From the NCBI RefSeq assembly GCF_040359615.1, contig NZ_CP132942.1:3596001-3660000 (forward strand): a stretch of 64,000 nucleotides of DNA. Direction: 5' to 3'. A model generated the notes under the pieces. It was not told where the DNA came from. It saw only the letters and a program-made list of their open reading frames with translations, and did no database searches. Source of the DNA: Tunturibacter psychrotolerans. GTDB lineage: Bacteria > Acidobacteriota > Terriglobia > Terriglobales > Acidobacteriaceae. Below are positions 19,584-28,394 of this stretch, piece after piece (the first letter of the stretch is position 1; the number at the start of each line of letters is the position of its first letter). The translations under genes were made by a program, and so were the position numbers.

Positions 19584-20494
19584 TAGCTTCCTCCCTTGAG
19601 TACGCCGCGGTTGGCAAAGATGCGAACGAGCGTGACCGAGACCATGATTAAGACGATTAGAACAAGCGAACCAGCCCACGCCAAACGATGCCACTCATCA
19701 TAGGGCGAGATGGCATAGACATAAATTTGCAGAGGCAGTGCGGCGATCGGTTCGCTGAGTTTGAAGCTCCAGAACTGATTTCCAAAGGCTGTGAAGAGCA
19801 GCGGCGCGGTCTCTCCGGCTACGCGAGCGAATGCCAACATGCATCCCGTGATGATGCCGGGCGAGGCTGTACGCAGGCTGATCGAGATCGCGGTGCGCCA
19901 CTTGGGCACACCGAGACCAAGAGCTGCCTCCCGAATAGCGTGCGGCACCGTGGCCAGCATCTCTTCGGTGGTCCGCGTGATCGTGGGCACCATCATGATC
20001 GCGAGAGCGACGCCGCCAGCTAGAGCGGAGAAGTGTTTTTGCTGTATGACTATCAGCGAATAGATGGAGATCCCCATGACAATCGACGGGACGCCATTCA
20101 ACACGTCGGCGGTGAAACGGACCGCGTTGGCAAGCGTTGTGCCACGACCAAACTCTGCGAGATAAACACCTGCCGCGATGCCTATAGGGATTCCCATCAG
20201 GCTCGCAAGGAAGAGGATGATGCCGGAGCCGATGATTGAATTCGCCATGCCTCCACCCGTCTCACCGACCGGGGCGGGAATGTGGGTGAAGAAGGCAAGA
20301 TTCAGCGAACTTGCGCCCTTGTAGATCAGATAAAAGAGAATCGCCAGCAAGGGAAGGATCACGAGAACGGTCGCGAGGATGCAGAGGCCGCTGACAAAAT
20401 AGTTCGTCGCCGTGCGCCGTGCTCTATTACTACGCATCGACTTCGACTCGAAGTCCATGGGGCGGGGCTGGTTGCTCAGAGGTTGAGTACTCAT
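19583..20494 (-). CDS. pstA: Phosphate ABC transporter permease PstA
   Basis: The product is 303 residues with a ~30-residue polar N-terminus and six membrane helices. The binding-protein-dependent transport permease motif [13 protein letters not shown] is at ~190-202, where it docks PstB. With PstC it forms the phosphate channel in the inner membrane. I chose ATG 20494, one base after the pstC stop; an in-frame ATG at 20518 would overlap pstC by 23 bases and has no ribosome site. The order pstC-pstA-pstB-phoU is the classic one. Confidence 0.94.
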   Translation of the reverse strand: MSTQPLSNQPRPMDFESKSMRSNRARRTATNYFVSGLCILATVLVILPLLAILFYLIYKGASSLNLAFFTHIPAPVGETGGGMANSIIGSGIILFLASLMGIPIGIAAGVYLAEFGRGTTLANAVRFTADVLNGVPSIVMGISIYSLIVIQQKHFSALAGGVALAIMMVPTITRTTEEMLATVPHAIREAALGLGVPKWRTAISISLRTASPGIITGCMLAFARVAGETAPLLFTAFGNQFWSFKLSEPIAALPLQIYVYAISPYDEWHRLAWAGSLVLIVLIMVSVTLVRIFANRGVLKGGS

Positions 20495-20495
20495 G

Positions 20496-21560
20496 TCAGA
20501 TGACCCGCGCAGGTGCATTACGTGTGACCGCCCAGACCATCAGGCGTGCGATGGCGTTGACGACGATTGTGACCAGGAAGAGAGCCAGGCCGATCTCGAT
20601 GAGGGCACTAAGGTAGAGATCGCCCGTCGCCTCGGAGAACTCGTTGGCGATGACACTGGCCAGCGTATAACCGGGAGCAAACAGCGACTTGCTGATATCA
20701 GGATGGTTTCCAATGACCATCGTGACCGCCATGGTTTCGCCAAGAGCGCGTCCCAGGCCGAGCATCACTGCGCCGACTATACCGATGCGCGAGTTACGCA
20801 GAACGCCGATGCGTATCATCTCCCAGCGAGTCGCCCCAAGGGCAAGCGCAGCCTCGCGCTGGCTATTGGGCACCGCGGTCATGATGTCGCGGGTTAGCGA
20901 GGAGATGATCGGGAGAATCATGACGGCGAGAATCATGCTCGCTGTCAGAAGCCCGACGCCGAAGTTGGGACCCTCGAAGAACCCAGTCCAGCCAAGGATT
21001 TTACTAAGGAACGGACCGATGACATCGCGCATGAGCGGTACAAGAACGAAGACAGCCCAAAGGCCATAGACGACGCTGGGGATGGCGGCAAGCAGTTCGG
21101 TCAGGAAGGAGATTGGGGCACGAAGCGGGCGCGGGCACAGCTCGGTAAGAAAGATTGCCACGCCTAGGGCCAGAGGAACCGCCATGCAAAGAGCCAACAG
21201 TGAGGTGGCAAGTGTGCCGTAGATAAAAGGCAACGCGCCGAAGTCACCCGAGACCGGATCCCATGCCTGCCTCGTGAAGAATTTCCAGCCAAACTGCACG
21301 AGGCTTAACCGGGAGTGAACTACCAGAATGCCAAAGATGAACAGAACGATTGCGAAGATGCTGCATGCGCAAATCAGCATAACCGCAGCAAAACTGTTGT
21401 CGGCAAGGCGACCGCTTCCCCGCTTGGCGAGGTAATCCCGGATCGGAGACAAGGTTGTGCCGACCACAGCGGGAGCCACGTCCGCAGCAGAGGCCGCAGG
21501 AGGGTTCGACATGGGTGATGGTACGGGCAACGGTGAGCTTGTTTCTCTTTCGGGAGTCAT
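20496..21560 (-). CDS. pstC: Phosphate ABC transporter permease PstC
   Basis: The product is about 354 residues, slightly longer than usual because of a Pro/Ser-rich cytoplasmic N-terminus (~residues 1-55). Six membrane helices follow. The EAALALGATRWEM coupling motif lies at ~250-262 and the LGRALGETMAVTMVIG segment just after it. It pairs with PstA. Start choice: ATG 21560, or an in-frame GTG at 21575 preceded by an AGGA-rich stretch. A long upstream extension in the same frame reaches back past the pstS-pstC hairpin into pstS itself and is not credible as coding. About 130 bases separate it from pstS. Confidence 0.93.
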   Translation of the reverse strand: MTPERETSSPLPVPSPMSNPPAASAADVAPAVVGTTLSPIRDYLAKRGSGRLADNSFAAVMLICACSIFAIVLFIFGILVVHSRLSLVQFGWKFFTRQAWDPVSGDFGALPFIYGTLATSLLALCMAVPLALGVAIFLTELCPRPLRAPISFLTELLAAIPSVVYGLWAVFVLVPLMRDVIGPFLSKILGWTGFFEGPNFGVGLLTASMILAVMILPIISSLTRDIMTAVPNSQREAALALGATRWEMIRIGVLRNSRIGIVGAVMLGLGRALGETMAVTMVIGNHPDISKSLFAPGYTLASVIANEFSEATGDLYLSALIEIGLALFLVTIVVNAIARLMVWAVTRNAPARVI

Positions 21561-21649
21561 ACGAATAGAAGACACAATCCTATTTTCCTGACGGTTGACT
21601 CTACGGGTCGATTGTATCGGGCTTACTGTCTTGAAACGGGAAAGAAAGA

Positions 21650-21684
21650 TGCCGCACGAATCTCGATCTGAAACCCGTGCGGCA
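21650..21684 (-). terminator. Hairpin between pstS and pstC, probable partial terminator
   Basis: A 9-bp inverted repeat (TGCCGCACG with CGTGCGGCA) with a 17-nt loop starts 8 bases after the pstS stop and is followed on the minus strand by a T-rich TCTTTCTTT. A partial terminator or mRNA-stability hairpin here would let pstS be made in excess over the membrane components, as is common for binding-protein operons. Confidence 0.6.
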
Positions 21685-21691
21685 AAAATTG

Positions 21692-22699
21692 CTATTTTAC
21701 GGTCGTAATGCTTTTCCGAACCATATCCTGGACTTGCTTTGGCAATGGAGCGTAGGTCAGCGCAGCAGCTTCGCCTTCGCCGTGGTCCAGCATCCATTCC
21801 AGAAAGCCAGCCAGTGCCTTTGCCTTAGCTGGATCGGTGGAATGAGTCGGGATCAGCAGCCAGGTAAAGCTGGAGATCGGGTAGGAATCAGCACCTGGAG
21901 CGTTTGTGATGGAGACGCGATAGTCGGCAGGCATCGACTTGGAAGCAGCAGCGGCAGCAGCAGTCACGCCACCCGTAGAAGCCTTGAGAAACTTACCTGA
22001 TGCATTGCGTACTGCACCGAAGCTCATCTTGTTCGTCTCGGCGTAGATCAACTCGACATATCCAAACGAGTATGGCGACTGACGAACCATGCCTGCGACG
22101 CCTTCATTTCCCTTTTGACCAATGCCCGTGGGCCATTTGACCGAGGTGCTATGACCGACCCGGGTCGCCCAGTCCGGGCTGACCTTTGAAAGAAAATCCG
22201 TGAAGATAAACGTTGTTCCGCTTCCGTCCGAACGGTACACCGGAAGAATTGATTTGTCTGGCAGATTGACTCCCGGATTGTCTTTTGTAATACGCGGATC
22301 GTTCCACTTGCTGATCTTGCCCAAGTAGATGTCGGCGATTACATCGGAAGAGAAGTTGAGGTCTTTATTGACACCAGGGAGGTTGTACACCGGCACCACC
22401 GCGCCAAGAACGGTGGGAATGTGCATTACCTTGACCTTTGCATCCTTTAGCTGTTGATCGGTCATCGGCCCGTCGGTAGCGCCGAAGTCGACAGTGCCTT
22501 CCGATACTTGACGGATTCCGCCGCCGGAACCGATGGACTGGTAGTTGATCTTTACGCTTGGATTCGCTTGGCTATACTCGCTAAACCACTTGGAATAAAT
22601 AGGATACGGGAATGTCGCGCCCGCCCCATTAATGTTCTGTGCATTGGCTCCCATAGTTACGAGCGCCAATACGCCTACTGCAATGGCTTTCAATTTCAC
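21692..22699 (-). CDS. pstS: Phosphate-binding periplasmic protein PstS
   Basis: The product is 335 residues with a signal peptide (residues ~1-20, ending MGANAQ) and a PstS-type binding fold. Visible phosphate-binding segments are GAGATFPYPIYSKW (~24), SIGSGGGIRQ (~50) and YRSDGSGTTFIFT (~150). The start is a GTG at 22699 with AGGGGGA upstream. The ATG at 22744 would place a charged leader before the signal peptide and is rejected. It captures phosphate for PstCAB. It lies 110 bases from phoR, with PhoB-box-like repeats in between, so it probably has its own inducible promoter within the locus. Confidence 0.95.
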   Translation of the reverse strand: MKLKAIAVGVLALVTMGANAQNINGAGATFPYPIYSKWFSEYSQANPSVKINYQSIGSGGGIRQVSEGTVDFGATDGPMTDQQLKDAKVKVMHIPTVLGAVVPVYNLPGVNKDLNFSSDVIADIYLGKISKWNDPRITKDNPGVNLPDKSILPVYRSDGSGTTFIFTDFLSKVSPDWATRVGHSTSVKWPTGIGQKGNEGVAGMVRQSPYSFGYVELIYAETNKMSFGAVRNASGKFLKASTGGVTAAAAAASKSMPADYRVSITNAPGADSYPISSFTWLLIPTHSTDPAKAKALAGFLEWMLDHGEGEAAALTYAPLPKQVQDMVRKSITTVK

Positions 22700-22775
22700 T
22701 TGTCCCCCTAGGCTTTCAATGCATCGATCCAGCATTTCAGTCAATACATCTCACTCTTGAGTGTGAGGGGGAATT

Positions 22776-22793
22776 GTTACGGAGAGGTTACAT
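22776..22793 (-). promoter_or_regulatory. Candidate PhoB box upstream of pstS
   Basis: Two direct heptamers read ATGTAAC and CCGTAAC on the minus strand, separated by 4 bases (11-bp period), 77 bases before the pstS GTG. The known PhoB box is two 7-mers with a 4-base AT-rich spacer at one helical turn. The spacing fits exactly; the heptamer sequence is a plausible non-enterobacterial variant. Confidence 0.5.
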
Positions 22794-22809
22794 CGGAGTG
22801 AAAACGGCA

Positions 22810-24180
22810 TTATTCCACTAGGTTTTGAGCTTTCGGAAGTGTGAAAATAAAGTTGCTGCCAGCATTGAGCTCGCTCTCCGCGCGAATCGATCCGCCATGA
22901 GTCTGCACCATGTGCCGTGCAATCGCGAGCCCCAATCCGGTTCCTCCGGATTCTCTTGAACGTGCTTTGTCCACCCGGTAAAAACGCTCGAAGATTCGGC
23001 CCAGATGCTCCGAGGCAATTCCAGGGCCAAAGTCACGCACACTGAACTCGACCGCCTCAATTGGCTCCGAGACATCTCGAGAGGTGACGACCACTCTGCA
23101 AACGGGAGCATTTCGAGCCTGACCATATTTGATGCCATTCTCAATGAGGTTGCTGAGAACCTGAAGGATCGCGTCCGTGTCAGCGATGACTTCGGTAGTG
23201 GAGATATTGCCGATCTCGAGAATCGACTCGGTATCCTGCACCAGACCACTCATCGCCTGCACGGCGTCGCGCACCAAAATGTCGGCGGGAATCGGAGCCG
23301 GGTGGAGCTCCTGTTCGGAGGACTCTACCCGCGCCATCACCAACAGGTCTTCCGTCAGCCGATTCATGCGACTGGCATTCTTCAGGATGATGGTGAGAAA
23401 CTCTCGTGCCGACTGGCTAAGCGCAGCTTCATGATCAAGCAGCGTCTCAACATAACCCGTAATCGACGTCAGCGGTGTGCGCAGTTCGTGGGATACATTG
23501 GCAACGAAGTCGCGCTGGGTCCGTTCAATCTCCTCGATGCGGGTGATGTCATGCAGAACGGCAACCGCCCCGCCACCGGGCATGGGCGATGCGTTAATCT
23601 CGAAGATGCGCCCGGGCAGCAGCGAGGTCGAGCGGCCATCGCTTACTACCCGCTGCTCCAGAGCTGTGCGGACGCAGTCCAACACCTCAGGATCACGGAT
23701 TGTCTGGACCAACGCGTGTCCGACACGGATCGCACTGCTAAAGGACGCGCCTGGAATCAGCTTGTGCATCCGTTGATTCGTCCACTGAATACGGCCGGCC
23801 GGATCAACGGCAACGACCGCATCCTGCATGCTGTCGATCATCGCTTCAAGTTCGTGCCGGCTCTCCGATGCGTCATTCAGTGCATGACTCACTTGTTCGG
23901 AAGCAAGCGAAATAGCCCGTGCCAGGCCATCGAAATCGTTGAACGACGGGCGAATTTCATCGATCTGGCGCTCAGGGATTGCCGCGGCAGAGTCTTGCAA
24001 GAGCCTAACGTCCTGCCGAACCGAACGCGCGAAAAGGAAGGCGCTAATGCCAGCCCATGCGAGCATGAGCAAGCTCGCGATTAGCCAGCGTTGGGGTACC
24101 GACGAAAACCCCGCAAACGCAAGGAACACGAGCGCGATCGCGACGCGGAGGAAGACCGAAAAAAAGAAATCACGCCTCAC
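22810..24180 (-). CDS. phoR: Phosphate-regulon sensor histidine kinase PhoR-like
   Basis: The product is 456 residues. Two N-terminal membrane helices (~8-27 and 32-51) with almost no periplasmic loop match PhoR proteins, which sense through PstSCAB/PhoU rather than by an external domain. A PAS domain (~107-215) is followed by HisKA with VSHELRTPLTS (His ~231) and a HATPase domain with NLIENGIKYG (N box ~345), FGPGI and GTGLGLAIA. It phosphorylates the response regulator encoded 16 bases upstream. The stop is followed by the pstS promoter region. Confidence 0.94.
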   Translation of the reverse strand: MRRDFFFSVFLRVAIALVFLAFAGFSSVPQRWLIASLLMLAWAGISAFLFARSVRQDVRLLQDSAAAIPERQIDEIRPSFNDFDGLARAISLASEQVSHALNDASESRHELEAMIDSMQDAVVAVDPAGRIQWTNQRMHKLIPGASFSSAIRVGHALVQTIRDPEVLDCVRTALEQRVVSDGRSTSLLPGRIFEINASPMPGGGAVAVLHDITRIEEIERTQRDFVANVSHELRTPLTSITGYVETLLDHEAALSQSAREFLTIILKNASRMNRLTEDLLVMARVESSEQELHPAPIPADILVRDAVQAMSGLVQDTESILEIGNISTTEVIADTDAILQVLSNLIENGIKYGQARNAPVCRVVVTSRDVSEPIEAVEFSVRDFGPGIASEHLGRIFERFYRVDKARSRESGGTGLGLAIARHMVQTHGGSIRAESELNAGSNFIFTLPKAQNLVE

Positions 24181-24196
24181 GGACCGTCCCTCTCGC

Positions 24197-24901
24197 CTAG
24201 GCCTGCGCCGCCTTCGGAATCTCGAAGCGATATCCGGCGCCGCGCATGGTCTTCAAATAGCGTGGCGTCTCGGCGTCGGCCTCAATCTTTTCGCGAATGC
24301 GGCGGACATAAACGTCGACCGAACGTGGTGTGACGAAGCGAGCATCGCCCCATACCGCATCCAGGAGATGATCACGACTAAAGACTCGTCCCGGATGGCG
24401 GGCCAGATAATCCAGAAGCCGGAACTCGGTGGCCGTCGTCGTTACCAGCTCGCCGTCCACACGAAGCTGCATAGCACTGGCGTCGATCTCTACATTCTCG
24501 AACTTCAATACCGAAGGTGAGCTTGGCCGTTCAAAGCGCCGCAACACCGCTTTGACCCTGGCTACAAGCTCACGAGTGGCAAAAGGCTTGGTGATGTAAT
24601 CATCGGCCCCCATCTCAAGGCCGTGGACGCGGTCGTTCTCGGCCGCACGCGCCGTGAGGAAAATAATCGGAACTACGCTCAGGGTAGGATTCTGGCGTAA
24701 CCTCCGGCAAAGATCCAGACCATCCCCACCTGGCACCATAATATCCAAGAGAAAGAGTGCGGGCGGTTGCCGTTCGGCGTCAGCAAGTATTTGATTGATA
24801 GCGAGATACGGGCGAACTGTAAACCCGGCACTCTCCAGGTGATACTGCACCAGGCGCGAGATATCCGCATCATCTTCCAACACAAAAATCGTCTGACTCA
24901 C
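24197..24901 (-). CDS. phoB: OmpR/PhoB-family response regulator
   Basis: The product is 234 residues. The receiver domain (~4-118) has the acidic pair EDD, the phospho-acceptor Asp in LLDIMVPG (~53) and Lys in ITKPF (~104). The winged-helix DNA-binding domain (~135-230) has the typical VWGDARFVTPRSVDVYVRR recognition helix. Its position directly before phoR and the pst genes identifies it as PhoB. The start is a GTG at 24901 with AGAGGT upstream. An in-frame ATG at 25048 would run through the divergent promoter region and lacks a receiver-like sequence, so it is rejected. First gene of the locus. Confidence 0.94.
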   Translation of the reverse strand: MSQTIFVLEDDADISRLVQYHLESAGFTVRPYLAINQILADAERQPPALFLLDIMVPGGDGLDLCRRLRQNPTLSVVPIIFLTARAAENDRVHGLEMGADDYITKPFATRELVARVKAVLRRFERPSSPSVLKFENVEIDASAMQLRVDGELVTTTATEFRLLDYLARHPGRVFSRDHLLDAVWGDARFVTPRSVDVYVRRIREKIEADAETPRYLKTMRGAGYRFEIPKAAQA

Positions 24902-24932
24902 TTCGTATAAACCTCTGTGATCGCGTGACTTG

Positions 24933-24950
24933 ATTAACGTCAGGTTAGCG
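24933..24950 (-). promoter_or_regulatory. Possible second PhoB-box-like repeat upstream of phoB
   Basis: On the minus strand CGCTAAC and CGTTAAT lie 4 bases apart (11-bp period), about 31 bases before the phoB GTG. It shares the TAA core and spacing with the repeat ahead of pstS, which would fit autoregulation. The match is weak and could be chance in a short intergenic region. Confidence 0.25.
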
Positions 24951-25061
24951 CACCACGGACGGGGGATTGCTAACGTACGATGAATCGTCCACAGTAAACG
25001 AATGAAGGGTACGTTCGTATACTCTAGAGTCATTGTAAGTGGCGTCAACGGTCAGAACTGC

Positions 25062-25430
25062 ATGAAACAACACTCCAATCTAGTCCTATGCGTCGATGAC
25101 GAACGAATCGGACTCGAGGTTCGGAAGATTCTGCTGGAACGCGCCGGATATACGGTGCTGACGGCATCGGATGGACCGACCGGGCTCGCCGTCTTCTCGG
25201 CCGAACCGGTAGAGGCGGTTGTGCTCGACTACTCCATGCCGGGGATGCACGGGGGCGAGATCGCCAGCCAGATGAAACAGATCAAGCCTGAGGTTCCCAT
25301 CCTTTTACTGTCGGCTTACATTGGTTTAGCTCCCGAGGTCACCTCTCTGGTCAATCTTTATATGACCAAGGGAGAGGGCGCGCCGGTGCTTCTGGAAAAA
25401 TTAGGCAGCCTGCTGCAACCAATCAGTTGA
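25062..25430 (+). CDS. Single-domain response regulator (CheY-like receiver)
   Basis: The product is 122 residues, a receiver domain and nothing else. The acidic pair is VDDE (~12), the phospho-acceptor Asp lies in VVLDYSMPGM (~54), a Ser takes the Thr/Ser position in LLLSAY (~82), and the Lys is in YMTKGEG (~104). It has no output domain, so it would act by phosphotransfer or protein contact. I took ATG 25062; an upstream in-frame ATG (25002) adds a non-receiver leader. It is divergent from phoB and 37 bases upstream of a CHASE3 histidine kinase on the same strand, its likely partner. Confidence 0.9.
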   Translation: MKQHSNLVLCVDDERIGLEVRKILLERAGYTVLTASDGPTGLAVFSAEPVEAVVLDYSMPGMHGGEIASQMKQIKPEVPILLLSAYIGLAPEVTSLVNLYMTKGEGAPVLLEKLGSLLQPIS

Positions 25431-25467
25431 TGCCGCGAGTAAAGGCAACCCACGGGGCGAGAGGGCT

Positions 25468-27270
25468 TTGAATCTAAGTCAATTCAACAATATTTTGAGG
25501 CAGGTCTTCGTACTACCTGTCGTCGCGCTGCTGGTGGTCGCAGGCGCGCTGTACTTTCAGATCCGGGGATCTAACGAAACGGTGAATCTGATTCAGGAGT
25601 CAGACGCCCGTATCTCACAAGCAACCTTGCTTTCGAAGCTGGTCGTCGATGAGGAGTCCGGCCTGCGCGGGTACGAAACCACCGGCGATACGCGGTTTTT
25701 GCAGCCGTTTTACGAGGCAGAATCCCATCTGCAGATGGAGATTCAAAACCTTGACAACCTGGCGGGTGCGGATGCCGATCAGAAGCACGACATCGCGGAC
25801 CTCCGGGACGAACATCAGACATGGCAAGACGCATTCGCCCTTCCGGTCATTGCCACGGTTCGCGGAGGTGGACAAACCAACGATGTGGATCTAAACCTCC
25901 ACGGTAAGGTCTTGATGGACAACGTCCGCCACGACCTGAACGACATCATCCAGAAGGCCGAGGCCAGCCGGACCCGGCGCATCGCACGCTGGCATCGTCA
26001 AGTCCATACCCTGCTTCTGGTGTTGCTCGCTCTGGCGCTCGGAATGGGTGTGCTGATCGGCCTCTTCACCCGCAGCCGACTCCACGCGGTCTCTGCCGCA
26101 TACCGCAGTTCGCTCGACATTCTCAGCCGTCGCGCCGAAGAGCTTTACCAATCCGAGCAGCAACTCCGAACCACCTTAGAATCGATCGGCGACGGAGTTA
26201 TCACCTGTGACGCAGAAGGACGCATTCAGATGATGAATCCCGTAGCCAGCGAGTTGACGGGTTGGAGCCAGCCCGAAGCCGACGGGCATCACCTCGAAGA
26301 TGTTTTCCGCATCGTCAATGAGACAACGCGCGAGCCGGTAGAAACCCCAGTAGCTAAAGTGATGCGCCTCGACAAAATCGTGGGCATGGCCAACCATCAC
26401 ACGATTCTCCTGCGCAAAGACGGCACCGAACTCGACATCTCCGACAGCGGCGCTCCCATCCGCGACAAAGCCGGCAACACGATCGGCATCGTCCTCGTCT
26501 TTCGTGACATCACGATGGAACGCAAGACTCAGGAAGCTTTGATTGCGAACGAAAAACTGGCAGTCGCGGGACGTCTCGCCGCCACCATCGCGCACGAGAT
26601 CCACAATCCGCTCGACTCAGTCACGAATTTAATTTATCTCATGCGCAACGGCGCCACCCCTGAAGAATCGGTCCACTTTATGAGCATGGCAGAGCAGGAG
26701 CTGACGCGAGTCACGCAGATCAGCCGTGCCATGCTTGGTCTCTATCGTGAATCGAAGGCTCCCGTCGTGGTCGATCTCAAAGAGATACTCGAAGAGATCC
26801 TCCTCTTGATGGAGAGACGGCTCCACGACCTCGGCGTAACAGTCTCAACCGACATGCCGGAGCCAGTTGAAGTATCGGCTTTCCCTGCCGAGCTGCGACA
26901 AGTCTTCACCAACCTCATCACCAATGCAGCCGAGGCGGCCGGACAGGATGGCCAGATAAAGGTCAGCATCACCCCACAAACGGCAGGCATCGATGGAAGT
27001 GGTCAAAAGTTGCAAGCGGGCGCAACCGTGACGATCGCCGACAACGGCCCCGGCATTCCAGAAGATGTGCAGCCACACCTGTTCCAGCCCTTTTTCACCA
27101 CCAAAGGTGAGAATGGCACCGGCCTCGGCCTCTGGGTTAGCCGCGGCATCATCAACAAACACGGCGGCACCATCCGTGTCGCCAGCGACACCAGCGATAC
27201 CGATCACGGCACCAAAGTAGGCGTGTTCCTCGCGACGAATCCGACGATTAATGCGGGCGGCGGCGATTAG
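25468..27270 (+). CDS. CHASE3-PAS sensor histidine kinase
   Basis: The product is 600 residues and uses a TTG start at 25468, supported by GAGGG just upstream and by the absence of any in-frame ATG before the first membrane helix. Domains in order: membrane helix (~12-30), CHASE3 extracytoplasmic domain (~35-165), second membrane helix (~180-200), PAS (~230-345), HisKA with IAHEIHNPLDS (His ~377), and HATPase with NLITNAAEA, ADNGPGIP and GTGLGLWVS (~470-595). CHASE3 is a sensory domain whose ligands are mostly unknown. It is likely co-transcribed with the receiver protein at 25062. There is no attached receiver domain. Confidence 0.92.
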   Translation: MNLSQFNNILRQVFVLPVVALLVVAGALYFQIRGSNETVNLIQESDARISQATLLSKLVVDEESGLRGYETTGDTRFLQPFYEAESHLQMEIQNLDNLAGADADQKHDIADLRDEHQTWQDAFALPVIATVRGGGQTNDVDLNLHGKVLMDNVRHDLNDIIQKAEASRTRRIARWHRQVHTLLLVLLALALGMGVLIGLFTRSRLHAVSAAYRSSLDILSRRAEELYQSEQQLRTTLESIGDGVITCDAEGRIQMMNPVASELTGWSQPEADGHHLEDVFRIVNETTREPVETPVAKVMRLDKIVGMANHHTILLRKDGTELDISDSGAPIRDKAGNTIGIVLVFRDITMERKTQEALIANEKLAVAGRLAATIAHEIHNPLDSVTNLIYLMRNGATPEESVHFMSMAEQELTRVTQISRAMLGLYRESKAPVVVDLKEILEEILLLMERRLHDLGVTVSTDMPEPVEVSAFPAELRQVFTNLITNAAEAAGQDGQIKVSITPQTAGIDGSGQKLQAGATVTIADNGPGIPEDVQPHLFQPFFTTKGENGTGLGLWVSRGIINKHGGTIRVASDTSDTDHGTKVGVFLATNPTINAGGGD

Positions 27271-27308
27271 GTTTTCGAATCCCTCGGATGAAAAGCTTCT
27301 CCCGTCCT

Positions 27309-28355
27309 CTAAAGCAACCGCAATTGCTCCGACACGATGGCCGCAGCTCTCTCGCACGCAACACGATCGACATCGTAATGGGTCACAAATCGAACCGAAT
27401 GCGGGCCAATCGCGCTGACTAGCACTCCCTTCTGTTTCAGGGTGGCGGTAAATGCCGCAGCATCTCCACCATTAGCCTGATCTTTAGAGCGCAGCTTGAA
27501 GATTACGATGTTGGTCTGCACAGTCTCGAGATCGATCTCCGCAGCCGTGGGTTCAGCAGCAACCGCCTCCGCCAGGAGTCGCGCATTCGCATGATCTTCA
27601 TGCAACCGTTTCGACATCTCATGCAAAGCAATCAGCCCCGCAGCCGCAAGAACACCCGCCTGCCGCGTGCCTCCGCCTAACGCCTTGCGATAAACTCGCG
27701 CCTGCTCGATCGCCTTCCTGCTCCCAACCAGCATGGACCCCACTGGCGCGCCCAGTCCCTTCGATAGACAGAACATCACCGTGTCGAATCCACTCGTCAG
27801 CTTCGCCACGCTCAGTCCCAACGCAGTGGCCGCATTGAAAATCCTCGCCCCATCGAGATGCACCGGCAGCCCAGCCTCACGAGCGCCCGCCCAAACCTCT
27901 TCAAGCACCGGTAACGGAGTCACCGTGCCACCGGCCATGTTGTGTGTATTCTCGAGACTAATCATCCCGGTTTGCGCGCGATAATAAATCTTCGCCCCAA
28001 TCGCGGGCTTGATGTGTTGCCACGTCAGGATGCCGCGCTCTGCTGCTACCGTCCGCGCCTGGCAGCCGGAGAACGCAGACATCATTGCCATCTCCCAATC
28101 CAACACATGCGACCGCGCCTCGCAGATCACCTCTTGCCCATGCTGAGTATGCAGTCGAATCGCGATCTGATTGCCCATCGTCCCCGTTGGCGCAAAGATC
28201 GAAGCCTCGCGACCGAAGACCTCCGCAACTTCCTTCTCCAGCCGATTGACGGTAGGGTCTTCACCGTAGACGTCGTCGCCGACCTCCGCGGAGGCCATCG
28301 CCTCGCGCATGGCTGGGGTGGGGCGGGTCACGGTGTCGCTGCGCAGGTCGATCAT
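27309..28355 (-). CDS. ltaE: Low-specificity L-threonine aldolase
   Basis: The product is 348 residues of the PLP-dependent fold-type I beta-eliminating lyase family. The N-terminus [13 protein letters not shown] is diagnostic for threonine aldolases, and the PLP lysine lies in [13 protein letters not shown] (~Lys200). The enzyme cleaves L-threonine or L-allo-threonine to glycine and acetaldehyde in the cytoplasm. A GAGGAG ribosome site precedes the ATG at 28355. It lies 39 bases downstream of hemW on the same strand, so the two are probably co-transcribed without an obvious metabolic link. Length matches the family. Confidence 0.95.
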   Translation of the reverse strand: MIDLRSDTVTRPTPAMREAMASAEVGDDVYGEDPTVNRLEKEVAEVFGREASIFAPTGTMGNQIAIRLHTQHGQEVICEARSHVLDWEMAMMSAFSGCQARTVAAERGILTWQHIKPAIGAKIYYRAQTGMISLENTHNMAGGTVTPLPVLEEVWAGAREAGLPVHLDGARIFNAATALGLSVAKLTSGFDTVMFCLSKGLGAPVGSMLVGSRKAIEQARVYRKALGGGTRQAGVLAAAGLIALHEMSKRLHEDHANARLLAEAVAAEPTAAEIDLETVQTNIVIFKLRSKDQANGGDAAAFTATLKQKGVLVSAIGPHSVRFVTHYDVDRVACERAAAIVSEQLRLL

Positions 28356-28394
28356 AGTGTTCGTTCTCTCCTCTGTTTGTTGTGCCTTGATTTG

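Noticed and set aside
23005..24084. Plus-strand 359-residue frame opposite phoR
   Set aside because: The phoR kinase motifs are convincing on the minus strand; this frame shows none.
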